Source of the DNA: JAXGTO01 sp040774885
GTDB taxonomy: Bacteria; Actinomycetota; Coriobacteriia; Coriobacteriales; Eggerthellaceae
Direction of reading: 5' to 3'
Length of the DNA stretch: 54,114 bases
NCBI GenBank assembly: GCA_040774885.1
Contig: JAXGTO010000016.1
Location: 1-54,114 of the forward strand
Position numbers and translations under genes: made by a program. Positions 25,828 through 35,204 of the stretch are shown piece by piece. Below the pieces are notes generated by a model. It did not search any database and had not been told where the DNA came from. It saw only the letters and a program-made list of their open reading frames with translations. Position 1 is the stretch's first letter. Each line of letters begins with the position of its first letter.

Positions 25828-26371
25828 GGGCAAGCACCTCAAATTACCCCTTTCACGCAACGAAGCTGCGACCCTGCGAGCAGGCGATGCCGTTTTGCTA
25901 TCCGGCCCCGTATTCACCATGCGTGATGCAGGGCATGCCCGCGCCCTGCAGGCATTGAAGGATACCGGCAAGCTTCCCTTCGATTTGAATGGCCAGACGC
26001 TGTTCTACGCTGGACCCACTCCTGCCTCCGCCGGACGTCCGTTGGGATCGGTAGGCCCCACCACTGCCTCGCGCATGGATTTCGCCACACCAACTCTGAT
26101 GAAAGCAGGCATAGCGTCCTGCATCGGTAAGGGAAAGCGATCTGCCGAGGTGGCGAAAGCTTGCTGCGAAACCGGCAGCGTTTACTTCGCAGCCGTAGGC
26201 GGCATAGCCGCGCTGCTGGCCTGCCATGTGACGTCGAGCGAAGAAGTGGCTTGGGGCGATTTGGGCACGGAAGCCCTCAGGAAGCTCGAACTGGAGGATT
26301 TCCCCGTATTCGTCGCACTCGACACCGTTGGGGGTGACCTGTATGCGCAGGTGGAGCAAGGCGACGTTTAG
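25820..26371 (+). CDS. Fumarate hydratase class I, beta subunit
   Basis: The 183-aa partner matches the C-terminal domain of class I fumarases: LRAGDAVLLSGPVFTMRDAGHAR, FYAGPTPASAGRPLGSVGPTT (substrate-binding loop) and SCIGKGKRS, with YFAAVGGIAALLA. It starts inside the alpha gene (ATG 25820, behind AGGAGG), so the two are translationally coupled and presumably made in equal amounts. Confidence 0.88.
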   Translation: MNKGKHLKLPLSRNEAATLRAGDAVLLSGPVFTMRDAGHARALQALKDTGKLPFDLNGQTLFYAGPTPASAGRPLGSVGPTTASRMDFATPTLMKAGIASCIGKGKRSAEVAKACCETGSVYFAAVGGIAALLACHVTSSEEVAWGDLGTEALRKLELEDFPVFVALDTVGGDLYAQVEQGDV

Positions 26372-26402
26372 CCGAGCAGCACGGCGCCTACAGCAGCATT
26401 GA

Positions 26403-26442
26403 TGCAGGCGCGCACGCCGAACCTCCGACGTGCGCGCCTGCA
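26403..26442. terminator. Hairpin between convergent fumarase and topA genes
   Basis: The perfect 14-bp stem TGCAGGCGCGCACG / CGTGCGCGCCTGCA with a 12-nt loop lies between two convergent stop codons. It has no T tract, so it is a probable bidirectional terminator or mRNA 3'-end protector. Confidence 0.6.
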
Positions 26443-26449
26443 AACGAGA

Positions 26450-28984
26450 TCAGTTCTTCTTGGCTGCCGGTTTCTTTTTGGCGGGAGCCTTCTTCTTGGC
26501 TGTCGATGCGCCCTTGCCCTTGGCTTTCGCCTTGGCCTTTTCGGCCTTCTTGGCTTCGGCCTCTGCGCGGCCGGGGCAATCGAAATTGGGGCACAGCTTC
26601 CACGGACCGCGGTTGGTGGTCACGATGACCATGGGCGCGCCGCAGTGCTCGCACACCTCTTCGGTTGCCGTGAGCGCGCCGTATTGCGGCAGCGGGTAGC
26701 GCGTGCCGCATTCGTCGATGTTGTCGCATACCACCGAGCGCTTGAGCGTGCGCGGGTTCTTCTTGGCATACATCTTGGACTGTTTGCCCGCCTTGGCACA
26801 TACCGGGCACATGCCCACGAATACGTCGGGCTCTTTGTTGGTTTCGCAGTTGGGGTCAATGCACAGCGTGCGCGGCTTGCTGCGAAACGCCGTCACCTTG
26901 ATCTGCGGCATGCCGCATACCGGGCACGGTTCATCGGGCAGCGCCTCTATCTTTCCCTTGGGCAGCGGATAGGTCACATCGCAATCCGGCCATCCCGCAC
27001 AGCCGATGAACATGCTGTGGGTCTTCTGGCTGGCGCGCAACTGCAGGTCCTTGCCGCACTTGGGGCATTTGCCCACATAGGCATCGGCTGCCACGGCATC
27101 GGCCAGGGCATCCTTCACTTCTTCTGAATGAGGCATAAGCTCGGCCAACTGCTCGGACAGCAGATTGCGGCTATCGGTGACCACCGCGGTCTTGGTGGTA
27201 TCGCCGTTGGCGATGTTGTCCATTTCGGCCTCGAGCTTGGCAGTCATGTCGGGAGTAACCACATGCGGTGCGAAGCGTCCGAGGGCGTCGCACACCGCCA
27301 TGCCCAACTGACTGGGCTCGATGGGCTCGTTTTGCACGTATTTGACCGTATACAGACGCTCGATGATGCTGTGGCGCGTGGACTTGGTGCCCAGGCCCAG
27401 CTTCTCCATTTCCTGGATGAGCTTGCCTTGGCTGTAGCGCGCGGGCGGCTCGGTCTGCTTCTGCGTGCAGGTGGCACCGCCGAATCCGATCGACTGGCCT
27501 TCGGAAAGCGCGGGCATCTGCTCGTCTTTTTTCAAGCCATAGGGATAGATGGCGCGGAACCCCTGCTCAACCAGCACGTCGCCCTTGGCGGCAAACGGTT
27601 CTCCCGCCACATCGATGGTCACCTTGGTGCCCTCTACCATCGCGGCCGTGGAAAGCGTGGCCAAAAAACGCCGGGCGATGAGGTTGTAGAGCTTGAACTC
27701 CGGCGCCGGCAGCTGGTCGGGCGTGGCAGCGTTGGTGGGATGGATGGGCGGATGGTCGGTGGTTTCCTTCTTGCCGCGCGTGGCATGGAGCTCGCCTTGA
27801 GCCAGCAGCTGCTTGCAAAACGGCGCATAGGCCGGATTGCCCGCAAGCTTTTCAACGGTGCCGCGCAGGTCGAGCGAATCGGGATAGACGGTGTTGTCGA
27901 CGCGCGGATAGCTGATGAAGCCATCCATATACAGGCTTTCGGCCAAACGCATGGTGCGCGCGGGGCTCAAGCCCTCATTCGATGCGGCTGCCATCAGGCT
28001 GGTGGTGTTGAAGGGCACCGGAGGCGCCACCTTGCGGGTCTTCTTCTCGATGGAAGCCACCGTGCCCGAAGTAGCACCTTCTACATGGCCCATGACCGCC
28101 TGGGCATCTGCTTCCTTTTTGAAACGAGCCGTGGCATGGGGAGCTTCGAATTCCTCACCCGCAGCATCGAAGGAACCGCGGATCACCCAGTAATCTTCGG
28201 GTTCGAAGGCCAGGCGCTCGCGCTCCCGTGCCACGATGAGCGCCAGCGTGGGCGTCTGCACGCGTCCAGAGCTGCGCACGTTGCCATAACCGGCGAATTT
28301 GACGATGGTGAGATAGCGTGTGAGCACGGCACCCCAGATGAGGTCGATATCCTGACGGCTGGCACCGGCGCTGGCAAGGTCGACGTCCAGTTGGTCGAGA
28401 TTATCGAAAGCATGCTCGATCTCGCCTTTGGTGATGGCGGAATACCGCGCACGGTAAACCGGGGCGGTGTCGTTTACTTCCTTGATGCAGCTCAAGGCAT
28501 CGGACCCGATGAGCTCGCCTTCGCGGTCGAAGTCGGTGGCGATGATGATCTCATCGGCCTTTTTGGCCAGGTTCTTAAGGCTGCGGACGATTTCCTTTTC
28601 CTTTACCTGCTTTTCAATGGGCGCATAGACCAGATACGGCAGCGCATCCATCTTCCAGGCGGAAAGCGCGATGCCGTCAGGAAGAAACGGCTTGCGCTTG
28701 GTCTTGTACGGCGGCTTGGGCAAGTCATCGGGAATGGATGCCTCGACGATGACGCCGTCAGGGTCGACGCCCTGCCAGCCGGTTTTCTTTTTATAGACGA
28801 TCTGCGGAACGAAATCAGGTTCCAAGATGTGGCCGCGCAGTCCGATGTTCACCCATTCTTCACCGTCTTTGTTGAAACGGTACACGGGGGTGGAATAGAC
28901 TTTGTCGGCTTTCGGCTTGCCGATGCCGAGCAAATCGGCAATACGCTGTGCGGCAATGTTCTTCTCGGTTACAACCAGCTTCAC
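26450..28984 (-). CDS. topA: DNA topoisomerase I, type IA, archaeal-like
   Basis: The 844-aa enzyme relaxes negative supercoils. It has an N-terminal Toprim domain (VVTEKN..., ATDFDREGELIGSDA), the catalytic Tyr in DGFISYPRVDNTVYP, and the LGTKSTRHSIIERL motif. YPR-DN around the Tyr and STR-SIIERL fit the archaeal-type TopA group better than the E. coli type (YMRTDS). The last 200 residues carry about four C4 zinc ribbons (GKCPKCGKD, CPVCGMPQ, GMCPVCAKAG, VCEHCGAP), then a Lys/Ala-rich tail. The start is GTG 28984 behind AGAGGGG; an in-frame ATG at 29089 has no site. Confidence 0.88.
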   Translation of the reverse strand: MKLVVTEKNIAAQRIADLLGIGKPKADKVYSTPVYRFNKDGEEWVNIGLRGHILEPDFVPQIVYKKKTGWQGVDPDGVIVEASIPDDLPKPPYKTKRKPFLPDGIALSAWKMDALPYLVYAPIEKQVKEKEIVRSLKNLAKKADEIIIATDFDREGELIGSDALSCIKEVNDTAPVYRARYSAITKGEIEHAFDNLDQLDVDLASAGASRQDIDLIWGAVLTRYLTIVKFAGYGNVRSSGRVQTPTLALIVARERERLAFEPEDYWVIRGSFDAAGEEFEAPHATARFKKEADAQAVMGHVEGATSGTVASIEKKTRKVAPPVPFNTTSLMAAASNEGLSPARTMRLAESLYMDGFISYPRVDNTVYPDSLDLRGTVEKLAGNPAYAPFCKQLLAQGELHATRGKKETTDHPPIHPTNAATPDQLPAPEFKLYNLIARRFLATLSTAAMVEGTKVTIDVAGEPFAAKGDVLVEQGFRAIYPYGLKKDEQMPALSEGQSIGFGGATCTQKQTEPPARYSQGKLIQEMEKLGLGTKSTRHSIIERLYTVKYVQNEPIEPSQLGMAVCDALGRFAPHVVTPDMTAKLEAEMDNIANGDTTKTAVVTDSRNLLSEQLAELMPHSEEVKDALADAVAADAYVGKCPKCGKDLQLRASQKTHSMFIGCAGWPDCDVTYPLPKGKIEALPDEPCPVCGMPQIKVTAFRSKPRTLCIDPNCETNKEPDVFVGMCPVCAKAGKQSKMYAKKNPRTLKRSVVCDNIDECGTRYPLPQYGALTATEEVCEHCGAPMVIVTTNRGPWKLCPNFDCPGRAEAEAKKAEKAKAKAKGKGASTAKKKAPAKKKPAAKKN

Positions 28985-29184
28985 ACGATGCCCCTCTCTT
29001 GATTTTACGTGCGTGGGGATAGGCGCCTTGGGGCGCAACAGGTTGTAAGGATACACGATTCCACGTGTTTTGGCGGGAATTGTTGTCAAGGCCCTTTGAC
29101 GATGCGGTTCAGATTCCGTGAAGAGGGCTCGAGTGCCCTACTCTGTTTCCAGCATCGCAACCAACCGAAACGGAGCACGAGCCG

Positions 29185-29667
29185 ATGACCAAAGCCATCA
29201 AAATAGTGGCAGGATTGCTGATAGTCATCCTGTTGGCCATAGGGGCCTTTTACCTTTGGGAAAACTCTACGAGCGGTTCGTCGGGCGGAAACGCGGTGAC
29301 GTCCGCCGTCGACAGCGCCAAGAACTCGGCCGTCAACACCGCGATCGACGCAAGCGGAATCAAATCGAAGGTATCGGATGCGCTTGCGTCCAGCGCTTCG
29401 AGCATCGCCTCGGCCACGGGCCTTGACCAGAGCACGGTGAATACCGCCATATCGAATCTGGACGTCGAAGACTGGCAGGCTGCGACGCTTCCCTCCACGG
29501 CAACGGCAACCAGCAGCTACTCAACCGATTACAACGGCACGAGCGCGCAAGTGACCACCTACGATGATCCGGGATATGTAACCGTGGACGCGCTGGGCCA
29601 AAGCGTGACCTTCAGCGTGCCCGACAGCGCGCAGCAATACACTTCCCTGTTGCAATACGTGGGGTAG
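29185..29667 (+). CDS. Hypothetical membrane-anchored extracytoplasmic protein
   Basis: The 160-aa protein has a short basic start (MTKAIK), a hydrophobic helix at residues 7-25, and a Ser/Ala/Thr-rich exported region with helical repeats (SAVDSAKNSAVNTAIDAS). No lipobox or sortase signal is visible, so the helix is probably an uncleaved anchor. The start has CGGAG upstream. It is convergent with pyrE, the two stops being 16 nt apart. I do not recognise the family. Confidence 0.65.
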   Translation: MTKAIKIVAGLLIVILLAIGAFYLWENSTSGSSGGNAVTSAVDSAKNSAVNTAIDASGIKSKVSDALASSASSIASATGLDQSTVNTAISNLDVEDWQAATLPSTATATSSYSTDYNGTSAQVTTYDDPGYVTVDALGQSVTFSVPDSAQQYTSLLQYVG

Positions 29668-29682
29668 TAAACGGCTTGGCTG

Positions 29683-30351
29683 TTACTCCAGGCCGACACG
29701 GGCGCGAATGGTGTGGTACATCGCATCGTCGACGATGGATGCACCGCCCTCGCGTTCATTGTGGATGTAATCGATGGCTTCGGCGATGGTGACGATGGGG
29801 TATACCGGGATTCCGAATTCGGCTTCGATTTCCTTGATGGCCGAAAGCTCGCCCTGAGCTCCTTTTTCCATGCGGTCCACCGACACGATGATGGCGGCGA
29901 TGTCGATTTCACCGAGTTGGCGCATGATCTCGATGCTCTCACGGATCGAGGTGCCAGCGGTTATGACATCTTCGACGATGACGATGCTGTCGCCGCTTTT
30001 GGGCACACGGCCCACGATGTTGCCGCCCTCCCCGTGGTCTTTGGCTTCCTTGCGGTTGAAGGCATAGGGGCGGTTCATGCCATGATCGGCATCCAAAGCG
30101 ATGCAGGTGGTGGTGGCCAAGGGAATGCCCTTGTAGGCCGGACCGTAGACGATGTAATCGCGATCGCCCACCTTGTTGGCTATGGTGTCGGCGTAGAAGC
30201 GGCCCAATCGGGCGATGCTGGTGCCGTCGTCATAGCTGCCGGTGTTGATGAAATACGGCGTGGGACGGCCGCTCTTGGTAATGAAGTCCCCGAACTTGAG
30301 CACATGCATGCTCAACATGAAATCGACGAATTCCTTCTGCATGGCGTTCAT
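29683..30351 (-). CDS. pyrE: Orotate phosphoribosyltransferase
   Basis: The 222-aa enzyme makes OMP from orotate and PRPP in pyrimidine synthesis. The PRPP-binding loop is IVIVEDVITAGTSIRES; FNRKEAKDHGEGG is the flexible catalytic loop with the conserved Lys. The start follows AAGGAG. It is the last gene of thyX-DUF1385-pyrE, 59 nt after DUF1385, linking two pyrimidine enzymes in one transcript. Confidence 0.92.
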   Translation of the reverse strand: MNAMQKEFVDFMLSMHVLKFGDFITKSGRPTPYFINTGSYDDGTSIARLGRFYADTIANKVGDRDYIVYGPAYKGIPLATTTCIALDADHGMNRPYAFNRKEAKDHGEGGNIVGRVPKSGDSIVIVEDVITAGTSIRESIEIMRQLGEIDIAAIIVSVDRMEKGAQGELSAIKEIEAEFGIPVYPIVTIAEAIDYIHNEREGGASIVDDAMYHTIRARVGLE

Positions 30352-30410
30352 GGATGCTCCTTCGGCCGTTGGATGATCGCTTCGTAATCCATGGTAGCAG
30401 ACACGCACCG

Positions 30411-31619
30411 CTACACCGTATCGAGTTCGCTTTGCCCCGAAGCCGCTGTCGCCGCTTCGGCCTCTTCGCGCTCTAACACCAGCTTCATGGCACGGATAGC
30501 GCATTCGAGCTGCCCGTCATCGGGTTCGTTGGTGGTGAGGTACTGCATCTGCATACCGGGCCACAGAACCACCTTCACCAAGGGATTGCTGGGACGGGTG
30601 CCGGCCCACTTCACCGTGATCTCGTAGCTGATGCCGGCGATGAGCGGCATCAGCAGAATGCGCACGGCGATGACAAGCGCCAGTTTGGGAGCGCCATCGG
30701 GCACGCCCCAAGCGCTGATGAGAGCATTGATGGGCGTGACGGTATACACCAGGATGGCGATGATCATCACCATGATGAGAAACGCCGTGCCGCAACGCAC
30801 ATGCAGGCGCGGCCAACTGCGGCAGTTCTCGGGCGTCAGAGGAAGCCCATGCTCATAGCAATGGATGGTCTTATGCTCGGCGCCGTGATAGCCGAACATG
30901 CGCTTGATGTCGGACATGCGGCCAATGAGCCAGATGTAGAAGATGAACACGACCACGCGCAGCAAGCCGTCGACGAGGTTCCATAGAAGAGTGTTCGAAT
31001 CGTATTCGCCCACGATGAGGTTGGTGATGACCGCAGGCGCCACGATGAACAGCACGATGCCCAGCACCAGTCCGAGCACCATGGAGATAGCCATTTCGCG
31101 CTTGCCGAACTCGCCTTCACCGCCGCCATCCGTCTTGGGGGCCTCATCGGCTTCTTCGAGCTCCTCAACCACTTTCAATTCACGTTGGGCGCCCAACCCG
31201 TCGATAACGGTTTCGGGTCGTCCGAAGTCGTCGGCCCAGGAAAACGCCTGCTCCCCCTCTTGTCCCTCAGCCGCTGCCAGCTCCACGCCAGGCGCCCCGT
31301 CCCGCGATTCCGACCCTTCATCGTCCGCAAAAGCGTGCAGGGCAGCCACTTCCAGCGCCTTGTAGCCCAGCACGAGCGACTCCACCATGGCCGTGCAACC
31401 ACGAACCAGCGGCTTGTACATCCAACGATTCTTGTCCTTGCCGGAATTGAGGTCATGTTCTTCGGTATAGACGCCGCCATCGGGTTCGCGCACGGCAACC
31501 GACCAGTTGTAGCGCCCGCGCATCATGATGCCCTCGATCAGGGCCTGACCGCCAACGTGGGTTTTGAGTTCCCCATCTTCTGAAAAAGCGCGTTTAAGAT
31601 CGCTGCCGCCGCGTGCCAT
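30411..31619 (-). CDS. DUF1385 family membrane protein
   Basis: The 402-aa protein has a conserved N-terminus (VGGQALIEGIMMRG, region near residue 60 with VRGCTAMVESLVLGY) and the family motif FGYHGAEHKTIHCYEHG with conserved His/Cys/Glu, then SWPRLHVRCGTAFL and four or so membrane helices. Residues about 95-165 are an acidic, low-complexity insertion. The motif residues suggest a metal site. Function is unknown in all lineages to my knowledge. It starts 4 nt after the thyX stop, with its ribosome site inside thyX. Confidence 0.85.
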   Translation of the reverse strand: MARGGSDLKRAFSEDGELKTHVGGQALIEGIMMRGRYNWSVAVREPDGGVYTEEHDLNSGKDKNRWMYKPLVRGCTAMVESLVLGYKALEVAALHAFADDEGSESRDGAPGVELAAAEGQEGEQAFSWADDFGRPETVIDGLGAQRELKVVEELEEADEAPKTDGGGEGEFGKREMAISMVLGLVLGIVLFIVAPAVITNLIVGEYDSNTLLWNLVDGLLRVVVFIFYIWLIGRMSDIKRMFGYHGAEHKTIHCYEHGLPLTPENCRSWPRLHVRCGTAFLIMVMIIAILVYTVTPINALISAWGVPDGAPKLALVIAVRILLMPLIAGISYEITVKWAGTRPSNPLVKVVLWPGMQMQYLTTNEPDDGQLECAIRAMKLVLEREEAEAATAASGQSELDTV

Positions 31620-31623
31620 GCAA

Positions 31624-32304
31624 CTACTCCCGGGTAACGTGAGGATAGGGATTTCCGCAGGTCATCTTTCCCTCAGGGCAACTTGCGTGCGCGCACGGAG
31701 CACCGGCATCCATGAAGATGAACGGAGCGGTGGGCTTGGCCAAACGCAGCATCTCGTGCGCCATGGCGCGGATTTCCCACTGAGCGCGATTGCAGCAGCG
31801 CAGCTCGAAGAAGTGCAACAGCTCGCGGACGTTCATGGTGATGACGATCTTGGTTTCCGCCGCATTGGGCAACAGGTAGCGCGCATCTTCGGCCGGCACG
31901 CCCGCTGCCAGCAGCTTTTCGTACGCACCCACGCATGCATCGATGGCCTCGTTGAAAAGGGCATGCGATTCAGAATCGGCCGAAACGCTTTGCGGCTCGA
32001 TAACGTTGATGCCCTTGGTGAACTTGACGTAGCGCTGGCTTTGCTGGTTGAAGCTGGCGATGCGATGGCGCACCAGCTGATGGGTGAGCGCACGCGAAAC
32101 GCCGTCGACGGCAAACGTATAGCTTGCGTGTTCGAGCGTCGAGAAGTGACCCGATGACATGATGGTGGAAAGCACGCTTTTCACGCGATCTTCGGGCATG
32201 GTCTCCATCAGTTCGGCCGCGCCGACAGGGGCGTAGCACAAGCGTGCCGCCGTGGCGATGGCGCGTTCCGGGTCTGGCGTGTGGTACAAAAGCTCAACGT
32301 TCAT
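31624..32304 (-). CDS. thyX: Flavin-dependent thymidylate synthase
   Basis: The 226-aa enzyme methylates dUMP using FAD, NADPH and methylene-THF. The ThyX motif RHRIASFNQQSQRY is present, as are EHASYTF and LRCCNRAQWEIR. The C-terminus adds the Cys-containing tail CAHASCPEGKMTCGNPYPH. It is the lead gene of a transcript with DUF1385 and pyrE, divergent from the methyltransferase gene. Start ATG 32304 is chosen; the long open frame to 33399 is antisense to the neighbouring gene. Confidence 0.93.
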   Translation of the reverse strand: MNVELLYHTPDPERAIATAARLCYAPVGAAELMETMPEDRVKSVLSTIMSSGHFSTLEHASYTFAVDGVSRALTHQLVRHRIASFNQQSQRYVKFTKGINVIEPQSVSADSESHALFNEAIDACVGAYEKLLAAGVPAEDARYLLPNAAETKIVITMNVRELLHFFELRCCNRAQWEIRAMAHEMLRLAKPTAPFIFMDAGAPCAHASCPEGKMTCGNPYPHVTRE

Positions 32305-32433
32305 CTTGGGTGCTCCCTCGATTCGCAAGCAAGTGCGGCCCCGCATTACGCAAGGGGGCGGCGCATCGCTATACTGTGTTCTCGAACGAATACTACCCCA
32401 TCGGCCGCCGCCAACCCCAAAGGATGCCGCCAC

Positions 32434-33324
32434 ATGCCCGAGAACAACATAGCCACCCTGTGCACCACTGACTGGAACGAAGAGTGGAAGCATCTGCAGC
32501 GCGTGCGCCGCAGGGCCGACGATTCCCAGTGGTGGAACAAGCGGTCGAAGAACTTCAGCACCAAAGATGCACCCAACCCTTATGTGGAGCAGTTTCTTGA
32601 CCTGGCCGCCGTGCAACCGGGCGAAACAGTGTTCGACATGGGGTGCGGGACCGGAAGCCTGGCCGTGCCGCTTGCTTTGGCCGGGCACAAAGTGGTGGCC
32701 GGCGACTTCAGCCAGGGAATGCTCGACGAGATGGCGAAACGCATGGAAGAAGCTGGGGTGACGAGCGTCTTTCCCAAGCTGATGAGCTGGGACGAAGATT
32801 GGGACGCCCTGGGCGTGCGGGAAGGCATGGTGGACGTGTGCCTGGCCAGCCGCTCGATTGCCACCTTCGATTTGCGCGATTCTCTTTTGCGACTGGACAA
32901 GGTGGCGCGCCGCCGGGCCTGCGTCACCATGACCACCGGTTCGAGCCCACGCACGGATAAACGGATATTGCACGCGATCGGCCTTGCAAACGAGCAGGGC
33001 AACGAATACCAATACGCTTTCAACATCCTGGTCAACGAAGGCCTGCAGCCCACGGTCGACTACATCGACAGCGTGCGCAAAGACACCTTCGACGATTTGA
33101 AGGAGGCTTGCGCGGATTTCGGCCGCATGGTGGAAGAAGCGGTTGGCGCCGACAACGCCGAAGAAGTGGCCGAAGGCAAAAAACGTTTGCGCTCCTGGCT
33201 TGAAGCAAACCTTGTTTCCAACGAAGATGCAGGGAAACTGGACAAGAAGGGCATCGCCGAAAAGGGCCTGCGTCTGAAAACGCCGCGCGTCATAACGTGG
33301 GCGTTCATCGCTTGGAACAAATAG
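32434..33324 (+). CDS. Class I SAM-dependent methyltransferase, unknown substrate
   Basis: The 296-aa protein has an N-terminal Trp-rich segment (WNEEWKHLQ, SQWWNKRSKNF), then the SAM-binding motif I VFDMGCGTGSLAVPLA and motif II acidic residue in VVAGDFSQGML. The C-terminal third is charged and helical, ending TPRVITWAFIAW. It starts behind AAAGGA and precedes a P-loop NTPase gene by 9 nt, so the pair is an operon. The substrate (small molecule or cofactor) is not predictable. Confidence 0.82.
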   Translation: MPENNIATLCTTDWNEEWKHLQRVRRRADDSQWWNKRSKNFSTKDAPNPYVEQFLDLAAVQPGETVFDMGCGTGSLAVPLALAGHKVVAGDFSQGMLDEMAKRMEEAGVTSVFPKLMSWDEDWDALGVREGMVDVCLASRSIATFDLRDSLLRLDKVARRRACVTMTTGSSPRTDKRILHAIGLANEQGNEYQYAFNILVNEGLQPTVDYIDSVRKDTFDDLKEACADFGRMVEEAVGADNAEEVAEGKKRLRSWLEANLVSNEDAGKLDKKGIAEKGLRLKTPRVITWAFIAWNK

Positions 33325-33333
33325 GCTGCACGC

Positions 33334-33975
33334 ATGCTGTTCCTGCTGACCGGCGAGGTCCAAATCGGCAAAACGCGCTGGCTTTCCCAACTGTGCCAAA
33401 CGGCAACCAACCGCGGTTTCATCGTGTCCGGCGTTTTGGCCCCGGGTGTTTGGAGCACGACCGAGGTGCCGGGGGTGGAAGCCACCGAAAGCGCCGACGG
33501 GGTGACGCGCTGGAAAACGGGAATCGACAACGTGCTTCTACCGCAAAAAGAGCGCATCGGATTTGCCCTGCACCGCTCCGTCGCGCAGCAGCAGGAAGCC
33601 TACGATCCGACCAACGCCTCAGCGAAGGCCGGCATGCTCTGGCATATAGACGACACGGCGGTCGACCGCGTCAACCGCCACTTCGCTGCCCTTTCCCAAC
33701 GTTGGCAAGCGCACCCGCCCGAAGCTGGGATGGTCGTAGTCGACGAACTCGGACAGCTCGAGCTCTGCCGCAATCAAGGCTTGACCGACGCGATGGCGCT
33801 TTTGCGCCGCGGGCCGATCGGCGGCACCCGCACGGCACTCGTCGTCGTGCGGAAACGCTTGTTGGCCGACGCACATGATGCGCTTGAAGGGCCCTGGATC
33901 GCAACACGCGAAATCGCTCCCTCAGACGAAGCGATGTCGCTGGTGCTGGAAGACCTTTCACGCAGTTTGCGCTGA
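33334..33975 (+). CDS. P-loop nucleoside-triphosphatase, THEP1-like
   Basis: The 213-aa protein has the N-terminal P-loop GEVQIGKTRWL, a GFIVSGVLAPGV second strand, and a Walker B-like VVVDELGQLEL, matching the THEP1/NTPase_1 group, in which a conserved Glu after the Asp is catalytic. Sizes of this family are 170-220 aa. It is co-transcribed with the methyltransferase and convergent with the ABC-2 permease gene (23-nt gap). The physiological substrate is unknown. Confidence 0.75.
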   Translation: MLFLLTGEVQIGKTRWLSQLCQTATNRGFIVSGVLAPGVWSTTEVPGVEATESADGVTRWKTGIDNVLLPQKERIGFALHRSVAQQQEAYDPTNASAKAGMLWHIDDTAVDRVNRHFAALSQRWQAHPPEAGMVVVDELGQLELCRNQGLTDAMALLRRGPIGGTRTALVVVRKRLLADAHDALEGPWIATREIAPSDEAMSLVLEDLSRSLR

Positions 33976-33998
33976 CCAACCGTCTTCAAAAGAGGTCG

Positions 33999-35204
33999 TC
34001 AGCTCGAACGCTTCGCCCGCTTCTTTTTGAAGTTCAAGCACGAAAGCGCGAAGAACGCCGCAATGAACGCCCAAAGGATGCCCAGATTGCCCGCAATGGC
34101 GGCGAAGTCCGCACCGCGCAGCATCACATTACGCAAGGCATCGGCGCCGTAATAGATGGGAAACACCGAGGCGATGGCCTGCATCCAGACAGGCGTCTGA
34201 GACAGGTCGAAGATGCCCGACAACAAAATCTGGGGAACCACGAACACGATCATCAGCTGAATGACCTGGAACGGCGTATGCGCCAAGCCCGAGACCAGCA
34301 ACCCCAACGTAAGCGAGACAAGAGCCATGGATACGGTGATCGTCGCCACCAACGCCAGCGATCCAACGTTGGGAAAGCCCGCCACGCAGATGCAGAACCA
34401 CAAGATGATGACGCTCTGGACCAACGTGAGCAGCCCGAATCCCAATACGTAGCCGCCGACGATCTGCCAACTGCGCACAGGCGTGGCCACCAGGCGCCCC
34501 ACCGTACCGCCGCTGCGTTCGGTAAGAAGGCTCATCGAACTGGTGAGGAACACGAACACGAAGATGAACATGCCGATGAATACAGGACCGTAGAATTCGA
34601 AACCGGTCCAATCGGAACTGCCATGAAGGTATTCGGTGCTCGTGTCGGTGATGGGCATGACGGAATCCACATCGGGCACATCGTCGGCAATGGCGCTCGC
34701 AGCATCGATGCTCGCTCGAATATCGTCGGGCAATCGGTCGAGCGTGGCCTGGTCGATATCGAAGTCGAGCGAATCGACCTTTTCCTGCAAGCTGTCCACC
34801 TGTCCGAGCAACTCGTCTTTGCCGACACGCTGCATCTCGACCAAAGCGCTGCGCACAGTGGAAACGGTGGCACTGGTCTTGTTGGCGTCGGCACCTTCCA
34901 CCTTCACGTTCAACGTGCGATCGCCCGACATCGAGAGCAGGGCATCCACCTGGTCGCTTTCAAGCAGGTCTTCGGCTTCGCTGGCATCGGTATAGGTTAT
35001 GGAGCAACGTTCTTGCTGCAAGTACTCCGTGTAAGTTTGCGGCACATCCACCACAGCCAAACGCGGTGGATAGCTGGGAGCGCCCAGCAAAACCGAGAAC
35101 AGCCAAAGCACCACGCACGGAGCGATGAGCATGATAGCCAATGTGCGTTTGTCATGCTTGAACTGCATGAGCACACGACGGGCCACGGCAAAAAGGCTAT
35201 GCAT
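33999..35204 (-). CDS. ABC-2 type exporter permease
   Basis: The 401-aa protein has an N-terminal helix (residues 24-42), a large extracytoplasmic domain to about residue 195, then five or six helices including MFIFVFVFLTSSMSLLTERSGGT and the ABC-2 signature region around PVRSWQIVGGYVLGF. The C-terminus is basic (FKKKRAKR). It overlaps the ATPase gene by 8 nt. It may export a drug, lipid or peptide. Confidence 0.87.
   Translation of the reverse strand: MHSLFAVARRVLMQFKHDKRTLAIMLIAPCVVLWLFSVLLGAPSYPPRLAVVDVPQTYTEYLQQERCSITYTDASEAEDLLESDQVDALLSMSGDRTLNVKVEGADANKTSATVSTVRSALVEMQRVGKDELLGQVDSLQEKVDSLDFDIDQATLDRLPDDIRASIDAASAIADDVPDVDSVMPITDTSTEYLHGSSDWTGFEFYGPVFIGMFIFVFVFLTSSMSLLTERSGGTVGRLVATPVRSWQIVGGYVLGFGLLTLVQSVIILWFCICVAGFPNVGSLALVATITVSMALVSLTLGLLVSGLAHTPFQVIQLMIVFVVPQILLSGIFDLSQTPVWMQAIASVFPIYYGADALRNVMLRGADFAAIAGNLGILWAFIAAFFALSCLNFKKKRAKRSS

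Noticed and set aside
27128..29002. 624-codon plus-strand frame
   Set aside because: Antisense to topA; no recognisable domain and no ribosome site.
32281..33399. Extended frames making thyX 591 codons and the methyltransferase 347 codons
   Set aside because: The extensions overlap each other head to head; the starts at 32304 and 32434 have ribosome sites and give normal family lengths.
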